From assembly GCA_023392035.1 (NCBI GenBank), contig JAEVZY010000004.1, forward strand, positions 1 through 29,630: a stretch of DNA of 29,630 bases. Direction: 5' to 3'. The translations under genes were made by a program, and so were the position numbers. The DNA comes from Pseudomonadota bacterium. Its GTDB lineage: Bacteria; Pseudomonadota; Gammaproteobacteria; Burkholderiales; Burkholderiaceae_D. Positions within the stretch are counted from its first letter, which is position 1; each line of letters opens with the position of its first letter. Positions 8,503 to 17,700 of the stretch are shown in pieces. The notes under the pieces were generated by a model. It was not told the DNA's origin. It saw only the letters and a list, made by a program, of their open reading frames with translations, and did no database searches.

Positions 8503-8557
8503 CGGGGGGCATCAGCCAAGAAGTCCCCCGATTTGCCGCCCAAATTTCGCATCCTGA
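8503..8557. other. Candidate origin of transfer (oriT)
   Basis: Between rep and mobC lies an inverted repeat CGGGGG (8503-8508)/CCCCCG (8525-8530), followed 19 bp later by CATCCTGA (8550-8557). This resembles the IncP/Ti-type nic core (YATCCTG followed by the nick), the class cut by MOBP relaxases. The position just upstream of mobC fits. The hairpin is short and the base after the nick would be A instead of the usual pyrimidine, so this is tentative. Confidence 0.4.
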
Positions 8558-8628
8558 TTGAGCCCGATGTACGTCCTGCGCTCATGACAAGCATTGCGTG
8601 AGAGCTTGCAGAGAGTGGACTCATTTCT

Positions 8629-9234
8629 CTAGGCCTCTGACCTCGACTTTGGTCGAGGGACGACCTTCCGGTATTCCTGGATATAGACCATCCGGTCTCC
8701 GTTGAAAAAGACGTGCGGATTGAACCAATAGAAGTTCGGCTTGGTGCTCTCCGCCAGCAAGAATTTTAAGATCAGTTCCGCAATGGCCCGGTGGTAGCTT
8801 GCTCGTGACAACCCCTTGATTTCTTCAGTCCTGATCCATTGCTCGACCTCGTACCAGGACAGGTAGATGCCGTCTTTGCCTTTGCGCTCCTGCACCGCAA
8901 GCAGCACAAATTGCAGAAGTTTTTGGGCCGGCTTGGCCAGCTCGAAGAAAAGGCCGGAGTTGGCGGTAAACAGTTTCACAAATTTTTCATCATCCACTTG
9001 TTCCACGCGGTATATCCCAGCGAAGTCGATCGTCTCGCCGCTGTCCTGCTTCGCGATGAAGCCTCGACCAATGGTCACGTGCTTCTTGCGCACCTTGACC
9101 TCAGATGGCCTCCAGAACGGGTTGGTCTCGTGGAGGATGACTCCCTTTTTCCTGGAGTGTCTGACCTCACCGGCGCTTTCCGGCAAATCGCTTGCGGTCT
9201 CAGTCTCGATCTCTGCACTTCTGTTCGCTTTCAT
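8629..9234 (-). CDS. Putative plasmid replication initiator (RepL-like, winged helix)
   Basis: A 201-residue protein. After a charged N-terminal tail comes a compact domain with KKHVTIGRGFIAKQD, a helical part (LFFELAKPAQKLLQFVLLAVQ), a helix-turn-helix-like segment (SRASYHRAIAELILKFLLAEST) and the C-terminal WFNPHVFFNGDRM. The last motif resembles the NPN-FF-GDR signature of the RepL plasmid replication family. ATG 9234 is preceded by GAGGA at 8 nt. Immediately upstream are four iteron-like repeats and an AT-rich stretch, which fits a Rep protein beside its origin, and the mob genes follow on the same strand. The family assignment is from motif memory; an iteron-binding regulator is the alternative. 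Confidence 0.6.
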   Translation of the reverse strand: MKANRSAEIETETASDLPESAGEVRHSRKKGVILHETNPFWRPSEVKVRKKHVTIGRGFIAKQDSGETIDFAGIYRVEQVDDEKFVKLFTANSGLFFELAKPAQKLLQFVLLAVQERKGKDGIYLSWYEVEQWIRTEEIKGLSRASYHRAIAELILKFLLAESTKPNFYWFNPHVFFNGDRMVYIQEYRKVVPRPKSRSEA

Positions 9235-9275
9235 GCACTTCGTCCTCAGAATGAACTACCGAAAAGCATAAATTG

Positions 9276-9401
9276 AGTTCTCAGGGCGAAGCCTCGATCG
9301 AGGACTTGATCCGCGATTATTTGCATTTCTAACGCAAATTTTTTTCCAGTTCTCTGTTTGGAAGGCGCGGTTGAGAACTGGATGCGCACATTTTGAGAAC
9401 T
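9276..9401. repeat. Iteron-like repeats, candidate replication origin
   Basis: Four copies of the core TGAGAACT: 9276-9283 (minus orientation), 9348-9355 (minus orientation, first base changed to A), 9372-9379 (plus) and 9394-9401 (plus). The last two begin 22 bp apart, about two helical turns; the second and third are 24 bp apart. Three copies continue as TGAGAACTGR. Between copies one and two is an AT-rich segment (about 9315-9346) containing TTTGC...GCAAA and a run of T, suitable as an unwinding element. The array lies directly upstream of the rep-like gene. Confidence 0.6.
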
Positions 9402-9985
9402 GAAGCAACGCAAACCGCGACAAGGTACCGCGATGCCATGCCGCTTGACACAACTTTCCTTCTTCATCTTCATTAGGGCGGCGACGGCACGGGTTTGGTC
9501 GGAGCGTTGCGATGGTCGATGACGACGTGGCGCAATGCGCTTTCCGTGTTCAATGGCGCAACTACGCCGCGAGTTGCGCGTTCGGGAAGGCCGCTTTCGA
9601 AAAATGGCGAAACGTTCTTATCGGCCCGCGTGGGACCGTCCGACGCGTCTTTTCCGCCCTTTTCAAGCCTTATTGCACCGCTTCGCCGTTGCATGTGTCG
9701 ACGGGCGAACGCTGGCCAAGCACGGTCACCACGGAGCTGGCGGATGTGCCGTTACTTATGGGAAAATCTGGCGACTTTTCAATGGGAAGCAGCTTGGCAA
9801 CGCCGTCAAGAAAGCGCGCAACTGCGGTGCTGGGCGGAAGGGAGTCCCGTTCAAGTTGCGCCCGAGTGGGCGCTGAGAGTCCGTTGCCGCTCGCGAGTCA
9901 CCGCACGTCAAAAAAACCACCCAAGGTAATGCAATGCCACTTTTCTTGACCAGGCACGCGCTGCAGCGTCGTCCTAAGAGCCGCC
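9402..9985. other. Region without a recognisable gene between origin and methyltransferase
   Basis: Several overlapping frames are open on plus (for example 9495-9929 and 9512-9949) and one on minus (9473-9694), but none has recognisable motifs, a clear ribosome binding site or family-like composition. A TTGACA hexamer is present at 9445-9450 without a good partner. It probably holds the junction between plasmid backbone and defence genes and the promoter of the methyltransferase, but no promoter can be fixed by eye. Confidence 0.4.
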
Positions 9986-12121
9986 ATGTCCCGACTCACT
10001 GACTTGATCGCACACGCAAAGATTAAGGACGGTCAGTTAGGGCTCGACTTGGAGCGGGAGTTCAGGGCTTTGTACTCCCGACTGCCCTTTGGCCTGAACT
10101 TCGAGCGCCACCGTCCCGAGGCCGTTGAATTACCGCTCCGTCCGGCCAGAAAAGGGGATAAGGTCCGTGTTCTCCCCCCACGCGGCTCGACAAAGAAAGG
10201 TGATCAGCGTCTTTGGCTGGTCAAGAAACTGTACAAGAAGGGCGAGCGCAAGGTGGCCGAGTTGGAATTCGCGAACGACGGCGCGCTTCAAAATCAAGAA
10301 GTCCCGGTAGAGGATTTGGTCGTCATTGCCGAATTTAAGGACACCCTATATCCAGGACTTGTCAGCACCGGAAAGGTGTCGCGGGGCATCGACAAGCCCT
10401 GCCACACCGTCATCAATGGAGAAAATTACCACGTGCTGAAGGCTCTGACCTTTACGCACCGGGGCAAGGTCGATGCCATCTACATCGATCCTCCCTACAA
10501 TACCGGGGCCAAAGACTGGAAATACAACAACGACTACGTTGAAGGTGACGACCTTTATCGTCACAGCAAGTGGCTGGCCATGGTTGAGCGTCGACTGCTT
10601 GTCGCGCGACAGCTTTTGCGTCCCGATGACTCGGTACTGATTGTCACCATCGACGAGAAGGAATATTTGCGACTGGGCTTGCTTCTGGAGCAAACGTTTC
10701 CCGAAGCCCGCATACAAATGGTCAGCGCGGTAATTAATCCCGCGGGCGTGACGCGACCAGGGGCATTCGCTAGAACCGATGAATATATTTTCTTCGTATT
10801 CATCGGGAAAGCCAGCGCGAAACCGGTACCGCTTGGCGATGACTGGCGCATCAATCCCGAAGATAAGCGCACGACAAAAATTCTTTGGTCGATGCTAGTA
10901 CGGACCGGTACCAATGCGCGGCGAGTTGACCGACCCAATCTCTTCTATCCGATTTTCGTGAATGAGGACGGCAGTGCCATCCATTCAGTAGGGAGCCCGC
11001 CCCCCATGGGCGTCGACCGGCAGACGATCGAGGCGCCGAGTGGAACGGTAGCGGTGTGGCCAATTCGCTCGGACGGCTCGGAAGGCAACTGGCAGGCATC
11101 TCCTCCCAGTCTTTGGACTGCGTACAAAGAAGGTTTCGTCCGTCTCGGGAAATTCACAGAGAAGGGAATGTCCATTTCATACCTGAAGGCGGGCGAGCAA
11201 AAAAAGGTTCGGGATGGCACTTATCGTGTAATGGGAAATAGGCCTGATGGATCGGTAATCGTGGAAAGCCCTGAAATGCCTAAGCGGGTTATCCCGACAA
11301 CAGCGTGGCGAGTCGGAGCCCACGATGCATCTCGACACGGGTCAAATCTGTTGAAGTCGCTAATTCCTGACAGAAAATTCCCCTTTCCTAAGTCGCTTTA
11401 CGCTGTGGAAGACTGCCTCCGCTTTTTTGTATGTGACAAACCTGAGGCGGTCATTCTTGATTTTTTCTCCGGTTCAGGCACCACTGCTCACTCCGTTATG
11501 CGCCTCAACCGTCAGGACGGCGGCCGCCGACAATGCATCTCTGTCACGAATAATGAAGTTGCGGCAGACGAGCAAAAAGCATTACGCGAGCAGGGGCTGC
11601 GTCCTGGCGATTCGGACTGGGAAAAATGGGGAATTTGCGATTACATCACCAAGCCTCGCGTAGCTGCGGCAATTACTGGATTAACTCCCGACGGAGAGTC
11701 GATTAAAGGCGATTACAAGTTTACTGATGAATTTCCGATGGCCGAGGGTTTCGAGGAGAATGCTGAGTTTTTTACCTTGACGTATGAAACCCCGATCGCG
11801 GTCAGCCACAACCGCGCCTTCGAACGCATCGCACCACTTCTGTGGCTACGCGCGGGGAGCCGCGGTCGTCGCATTGATAAGCTTCCCGTGTCGGGCTGGG
11901 ATGTAGCAGAAACCTATGGCCTGCTGACCCAACTTGATTCCTCCAAGCCCTTCCTGAAGGCATTGAGTGAAGCCGAAGGCTTGCGCGTGGCATATTTAGT
12001 CACCGACGACGAGCGGCGCTTCCAAGCATTGGCGCAGCGGCTACCGCAAGGAGTGGAGGCGGTGCGGCTGTACGAGTCGTACTTGACCAATTTCGCCTTC
12101 GCCAATGGAGATGAGGCATGA
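9986..12121 (+). CDS. Type III-like adenine-specific DNA methyltransferase (Mod)
   Basis: A 711-residue beta-class N6-adenine methyltransferase: catalytic motif IV DPPY at 168-171 (IYIDPPYNTG) precedes the AdoMet-binding motif I at 491-500 (LDFFSGSGTT), the order typical of type III Mod proteins. The 320 residues between them include a probable target recognition region. It would methylate adenines in a specific DNA site to mark host DNA. It is slightly longer than a usual Mod. Its stop overlaps the following helicase gene (ATGA), so the pair is translationally coupled. A weak AAGAG precedes ATG 9986. Codon use looks less extreme in GC than the flanking chromosome, consistent with transfer. 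Confidence 0.9.
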   Translation: MSRLTDLIAHAKIKDGQLGLDLEREFRALYSRLPFGLNFERHRPEAVELPLRPARKGDKVRVLPPRGSTKKGDQRLWLVKKLYKKGERKVAELEFANDGALQNQEVPVEDLVVIAEFKDTLYPGLVSTGKVSRGIDKPCHTVINGENYHVLKALTFTHRGKVDAIYIDPPYNTGAKDWKYNNDYVEGDDLYRHSKWLAMVERRLLVARQLLRPDDSVLIVTIDEKEYLRLGLLLEQTFPEARIQMVSAVINPAGVTRPGAFARTDEYIFFVFIGKASAKPVPLGDDWRINPEDKRTTKILWSMLVRTGTNARRVDRPNLFYPIFVNEDGSAIHSVGSPPPMGVDRQTIEAPSGTVAVWPIRSDGSEGNWQASPPSLWTAYKEGFVRLGKFTEKGMSISYLKAGEQKKVRDGTYRVMGNRPDGSVIVESPEMPKRVIPTTAWRVGAHDASRHGSNLLKSLIPDRKFPFPKSLYAVEDCLRFFVCDKPEAVILDFFSGSGTTAHSVMRLNRQDGGRRQCISVTNNEVAADEQKALREQGLRPGDSDWEKWGICDYITKPRVAAAITGLTPDGESIKGDYKFTDEFPMAEGFEENAEFFTLTYETPIAVSHNRAFERIAPLLWLRAGSRGRRIDKLPVSGWDVAETYGLLTQLDSSKPFLKALSEAEGLRVAYLVTDDERRFQALAQRLPQGVEAVRLYESYLTNFAFANGDEA

Positions 12122-14700
12122 AGTTCACGCTGAAGGACTATCAGGAGGAAGCTGTCGGTGAGGTACTCATCAATCTTCGCAAGGCTCGAAAACGGTGGCG
12201 AGAGGATTCCGACCGCTGCGCATTTTCCCTGACCGCTCCTACCGGGGCCGGCAAAACCGTGATGGCCGCCGCTGTCTTCGAGGCGCTATTTCACGGTAAC
12301 GACTTCTACGAGTTTGACGCGGACAGCGGCGCGGTGGTGATCTGGTTCAGCGACGACCCTTCCCTTAACGAGCAAACGCGCTTTCGCTTAATGGAGTGTG
12401 CTGACCGCTTGGAGCACAGCAACTTAGTTGTGGTGGAAAATACGTTTAGTCGTGCTCGCTTTGAGGCAGGAAAAATATATTTTCTCAATACTCAGAAGCT
12501 CGGCAAAAATAGCCTGTTGGTCCGAGGCTTTGACGGGGAGGGCGGGGGCGACCTTTTTCCAGAAACTCGTCCCGACATGCGCTCTTACACCATTTGGGAC
12601 ACGATACGCAACACGATCGAAGATCCGACCCTAACGCTTTACTTGGTGCTCGACGAGGCCCACCGCGGAATGGGCAACCCGACGACCGCGGCACAGAACG
12701 AGAAATCGACCTTGGTGAGACGATTGATCAACGGCGAGAACGGGGTGCCAGCGATTCCTGTAGTGTTAGGAATCTCCGCGACTGTTGAGCGCTTCAACCG
12801 GGCAATGGAGGGCGCGAAAGGGCGGGTCACACTTCCTATCGTTGAGGTTGATTCAAGCCGCGTTCAAGATTCTGGACTGTTAAAAGATACCATCGCGCTG
12901 GATATCCCCAACGGGGCAGGACAGTTTGACACGGTGCTCGTGCGGCGCGCGACTGAAAGACTCAAGGAAGCCACCCGCGAATGGGCTGAATACGCCAAGC
13001 AGCAGGAGAACCCAGAGGCAGTTGTGCCGCTTATGGTGCTGCAGGTGCCGAATGGGCCAACTCACAATGACATTGGCCAGGCACTCGATGTGATTTTTCA
13101 GGAGTGGACGGAGTTGCCGACGACGTGCGTTGCTCATGTTTTTGCGGACCATTCTACGCAGACCTTCGGCCCATATTCAGTGCCCTACATTTCGCCAGAA
13201 CGAGTGCAGGACCAAATTTGGGTGCGAGTATTAATTGCGAAGGACGCCATCAGTACCGGATGGGATTGCCCTCGCGCCGAGGTAATGGTCTCGTTTCGTC
13301 GCGCAGTCGACCGTACGCACATCACGCAGCTACTGGGTCGCATGGTGCGAACACCCTTAGCCAGACGGATTCCGGGCAACGACCGGCTCAATTCAGTGGA
13401 CTGCTTGCTCCCCTTTTTTGACCGGGAAACCGTCAAGACAGTCGTGGATGCTCTCATGCAGGGCGGGGGCGAGGCTCCTCCGATGGGCCGCATTCTGATC
13501 AACCCTAAGGAGATGCGCCCGAATTCCGATGCCCCCAAGGCCATATGGCAGAAATTTGTTTCGCTGCCCTCTCAGACACGCCCGCAGCGTCGAGCGAAAC
13601 CTCCCGTTCGTCTAACTGCGTTAGCTCACGAGCTGTCAATGGACGATTTGCTGCCGGAAGCAGGACAAAAAGCGCACTCGGCCATGCATGCCGCCCTCGA
13701 CAGCTTTCGTTCCGATCGTGCGGCGGAATTCGCTGCCAAGCGGGATGCAGTGACGACTGTGGAAGGACGGACGGTGCTTGCAGATTTGAGGACCAAGCAA
13801 GCCGACTATTCCAAGACGTTCCAGACCCAAGCGGATGACGCCGTGGTCAACGATGCCTACCGTCGGGCGGCCCGCGTTTTCAGTCCAGATATCGCCAGGA
13901 CGTACGCTGAGGAGCTGGCAATGCGCAGGTCTGGTTCCAATGGGGATTTCGAGGACGCGCTGATTGAGGCGCGCGAGGACATCGGCGCGTTGGGCTTGAT
14001 GGAAAACGTTTCCGTGTTCTTCGATGGCGAGGCCGAGAAGCTATCTGACGCATGGCTTGCTCAATTCCGAGAGCAAATCAAGCAATTGCCCGACGACCGG
14101 CAGGAGACCTATCGTCAGATTAGTGCTTTGAGTCGGGAACCGCACGACGTCGACTTGGCGCTTCCCCTTACGTGGATGGAAGCAACTGGGGTCCGCGAGA
14201 AGGACGGCACGGAAACGAAAGTGCCAACCTACGCGAAACACCTTTTATGCGATGAGCAAGGCTTATATCCGGTTGAGCTGAACGATTGGGAGAGGACGGT
14301 GTTGGAGACTGAAATGAATCGGGCCGGATTTCAATTTTGGTATCGAAACCCCAACCGACCGACACAGGATTCCCTCGGTATTGCGTACGTCGACGGTGAT
14401 GAAACTAGACTGATGCGTCCGGACTTCTTGTTCTTCGTACAGTTAGGCGATGGGACCGTGGCCGTGGACATTATCGATCCACACGGCTTGCACTTGGCAG
14501 ACGCTCTTCCCAAGTTAAAGGGGCTAGCCAGTTACGCTGCATCTCACCTTAACAGTTTCCGACGCATTGAAGCGGTGGCGGAATCCGGGGGAAAGCTGCG
14601 AGTTCTCGATTTGACCAGGAGCGACGTCCGTTCCGCGGTCCTCGGGGCGTCGAGCGCCAAGATCCTTTACGAAGGAGCGTTAGCAAACGACTTTGCTTGA
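12118..14700 (+). CDS. DEAH-box helicase, type III Res-like restriction/defence subunit
   Basis: An 860-residue superfamily 2 helicase. Walker A is at 40-47 (APTGAGKT), Walker B DEAH at 179-182, the SAT motif near 220 (GISATVERF), and motif VI at 404-411 (QLLGRMVR). The architecture matches the Res subunit of type III restriction enzymes. The C-terminal domain has the usual PD (768-769, MRPDFLFF), but where an ExK would follow there is VDIIDPHG (783-790), so the classical PD-(D/E)XK nuclease signature is not complete. It could be an ATP-driven DNA translocase partnered with another nuclease. It overlaps the methyltransferase stop by ATGA and converges on the sacsin-like ATPase gene, whose stop is only 8 bp away. 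Confidence 0.88.
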   Translation: MKFTLKDYQEEAVGEVLINLRKARKRWREDSDRCAFSLTAPTGAGKTVMAAAVFEALFHGNDFYEFDADSGAVVIWFSDDPSLNEQTRFRLMECADRLEHSNLVVVENTFSRARFEAGKIYFLNTQKLGKNSLLVRGFDGEGGGDLFPETRPDMRSYTIWDTIRNTIEDPTLTLYLVLDEAHRGMGNPTTAAQNEKSTLVRRLINGENGVPAIPVVLGISATVERFNRAMEGAKGRVTLPIVEVDSSRVQDSGLLKDTIALDIPNGAGQFDTVLVRRATERLKEATREWAEYAKQQENPEAVVPLMVLQVPNGPTHNDIGQALDVIFQEWTELPTTCVAHVFADHSTQTFGPYSVPYISPERVQDQIWVRVLIAKDAISTGWDCPRAEVMVSFRRAVDRTHITQLLGRMVRTPLARRIPGNDRLNSVDCLLPFFDRETVKTVVDALMQGGGEAPPMGRILINPKEMRPNSDAPKAIWQKFVSLPSQTRPQRRAKPPVRLTALAHELSMDDLLPEAGQKAHSAMHAALDSFRSDRAAEFAAKRDAVTTVEGRTVLADLRTKQADYSKTFQTQADDAVVNDAYRRAARVFSPDIARTYAEELAMRRSGSNGDFEDALIEAREDIGALGLMENVSVFFDGEAEKLSDAWLAQFREQIKQLPDDRQETYRQISALSREPHDVDLALPLTWMEATGVREKDGTETKVPTYAKHLLCDEQGLYPVELNDWERTVLETEMNRAGFQFWYRNPNRPTQDSLGIAYVDGDETRLMRPDFLFFVQLGDGTVAVDIIDPHGLHLADALPKLKGLASYAASHLNSFRRIEAVAESGGKLRVLDLTRSDVRSAVLGASSAKILYEGALANDFA

Positions 14701-14708
14701 GCCCCTCC

Positions 14709-17700
14709 TCATGAGGGATCGAACCGAAGTCGGGTCGCGCCGGTGCCAATGGTCTTGAAGAGCCGGCGGCCCCGTTCGCTCATTGGATTAGGAAGCTCCA
14801 TCACCCGCCACTGGGTTGGATCGAACACGAACGGCACGTAGAGAATCCTGTACCTGCGACTGCCATCGGAAGCGCACTCGGCTGCGCTACGCATTTCGTT
14901 TTGAGTAAACTCGAACTCGAAGGAGTCGGATAGATTTGACTTCACCTCGTAGCGCCACTCGGTCTCGGCCGTGCGCACCCGGAAATCGAAGCCGAGGCTG
15001 TCGTCGCCCTCCCAATCAATCTCAATCCGGCTTCGGTTCTCTGACACCCAGCATCGGTCGCTGTAGTGATCCTTGTGCTTTTCACGTAGGAAACGGCTGG
15101 CCAAGTACTCGCTCGCGAATCCCATGGCCCACCGGAGGTCTTCCGAGACCCTCTCGGGGCGGCGCCGCTTCCCGCCCTTACCGGCGGAGCCGCCGCTGCC
15201 GGGCGATACGGTCTGTTCAGAGAGGTTGAACCGCCGGCGCGATCGGGTGAGCCATGCCCCGTCTGCCATCTCCCCTTCGGCAAGCGCGACCAGGTTCTGT
15301 GCGAAATCCTTCGATCCGGTGTCGAGTGGACGGTCTGCAAAGGTGATCGTGCGCTTCGCGACCTCCGCTTGCTCTCTGCGCTCATTCTCGCGCTTCTTCT
15401 CCCCAAGTAGATCCTCTGGATCGAGGCCGAGAGCCACCGGATCGGATGTGCGAGGCATGGCTGCGGGCCAGCTGCCCGCTCGGACGAGGGTCACAATTTC
15501 TTGTCCGTTCTCCACCGGTGCAAAGTCGAGCAGGCCCTGCTGATCGATAGACTTAAGCACAGCAAGCGCTCCGGCGGACCATGGGTTCGGCTGATCGTTC
15601 CGAAAGCACCAAGCGCCCATAGCAGGTGCAACCTGGTCAAGGAACCGCTGTAAAGTACGTTTGGAGCGGCTGCGAAGCTGTGAAAGCGGTTCGAGCACGC
15701 GTTGCACATCGACGCCTACGAGATCAGTAAGGCGCCCGTCCAAGAGTGCCCGCACGTCCTCCTTTGAAAGCTCCTCCCGGTCCGTGATCCACGCTTCCTG
15801 AAATTCAAGAAAGTCGAGAGTTCGAAGACCGACGTATCGGTCAAGCGAGCGCCCCGCTTCGAAAGTAGTCCAAAAGTGACGTCGGAGTCGATCTATTGCG
15901 GAAGACGAGAGCTCGGATTTCCAGGTTTCGAAGAGGCGCCGCAACTCACGCTCGTTGGAGAGCGGGGGCTGTCCCAGAGCGGACAACATCTGGTTCAGCC
16001 GACCGTAGTCAAGGCCAAGAGTCCGGCGAATCTCCGCGAGGTCGGGTCGCATGACCAAGTCGAGTAGCTGGTCGGGCGGCAGCGGAAGGCAATCGGCTAT
16101 CGACGCAAGCGCCTGTAGGACTCTCGACCGAGAAGGACTGACACCCAAGTCGGCGGCAAGTTTTTGCGCCGTCGCCAAGTCTGTCGCGCATGCTACAACG
16201 GGCACCAATCTGCGCGTCAGCATGTCGCCGTCAGCTCCAAGCGCAAGCGAGTGCTCGCGGATGAGTTCTACCTTACATCCAAGCGCCCGCGCGAGTTCGT
16301 CATCCGTTGGACGTTGACGGGGATCGTCCGTGCTGCTTCTGTGCGCGAGCCTAAGCATAAGCATCTCTAGGGAGCGCATACGTCGGTCCAGAAGAGTGGC
16401 AAGGTGTGGAGCGGCATCTGCTAACACGGACCAACTCAGCACTTGTCCATTACCCACAACAAGCGTGGGATGTTCGTCATCATGGAGAGCGAAGAACGGC
16501 AGCGCCTCGTCCATTGGCTTTCCTCCGACAGCCAGACTGATACTTTCGCAGTAGCGAAGGCGAACGCGGCGAAGGCGCTGTTCAACTGCGGAGCTGGAAA
16601 TCTGCCGCTCAAGCTCACGACCGAGAAGTTCGTTGGCCAGCACCGCGGCCTCTGGAACCCATTCGAGCCCATTGCTTGCAAACAGCGGGTCGGCCAGGCT
16701 CGGCACAATGGGTTCGTTATCAACGAGAACATCTACCTGGGTCCGATCGATGCTCAAGGCCTCGAAGCCGCCGCTCGACCGCAGCCTTTCAATTGCCGAT
16801 TCCACTATGTCCTCGTCGCCGAGGTCAAGGACCGGCTGGCCAGCGGCGATGACCGCCTTAGTTTCTGCCCTTAGGGAATCGCCCGCTACGAAGATGCGGG
16901 TCAGCTCGGATTTGTTTCCCGTCACTATGGTGACGCCGGTCGAGGAGACGGTCGCGACAGGTAGGTCCGCAGGCAGGGTTGCGCTTGTCTCGCATGCCTC
17001 CGCCCAGGCGCGCTGATAGATTTTCCGGAAGCTTACGCGCTCTCGTGGCTCGACAATGTTCGATCCCTTTGCAAGATCGCTAAGCTTGCGCACTACCTCT
17101 TCGGCATCAGACCAGTCCCGTAAGCCCACCAAAGAGCTGAACATGACGGAACCGAGGCGTTTCTCGTCGTCAATCAGCTCTAGAAGCGGCTCGCGCGGCC
17201 GATCTACATATCGTGGGGGGCGCTGCCTGCGGTCGTTCGATGCCCATAGCGCTCCCGGCCGCTCGAAGCGCTCGGAATCACCCTCCACAGGTAACCACTG
17301 CTCGTGCGCTATGAAAATCGCCGCCGGCGTTGGTAACTCGCGCTCGTTCTGGTCGCTTTGCCACCGCTCGTAGCGTCCGAGGCGCCACTTGAGCCAGTGT
17401 GCATCCTCACTGGCGAGCTGCACGAGGATGAGCTCTGCAAGGCGTTGACGAGTCTCAGGTGGGAAAGTGTCGTGCTCGACTTGGCCGGGGATCCGCCAGA
17501 GGCCGCCCTGCCGCGTATAGTTCGTCTGCGGGTTAGGCAGGTGTATGGCGGAGGCAGCGGCGTTCCATGCCGCGGACCGGCCCTTCTTCTGAGCGACGGT
17601 GCGCCGAAAGGGATCCCATGTCCAAGACGGTGTACCAGTCGTGGGGGCTTTATCGTCGTCCAATAAGGGCAGCCCGTCCTGAACGCCGGCGGCGCGGAGG

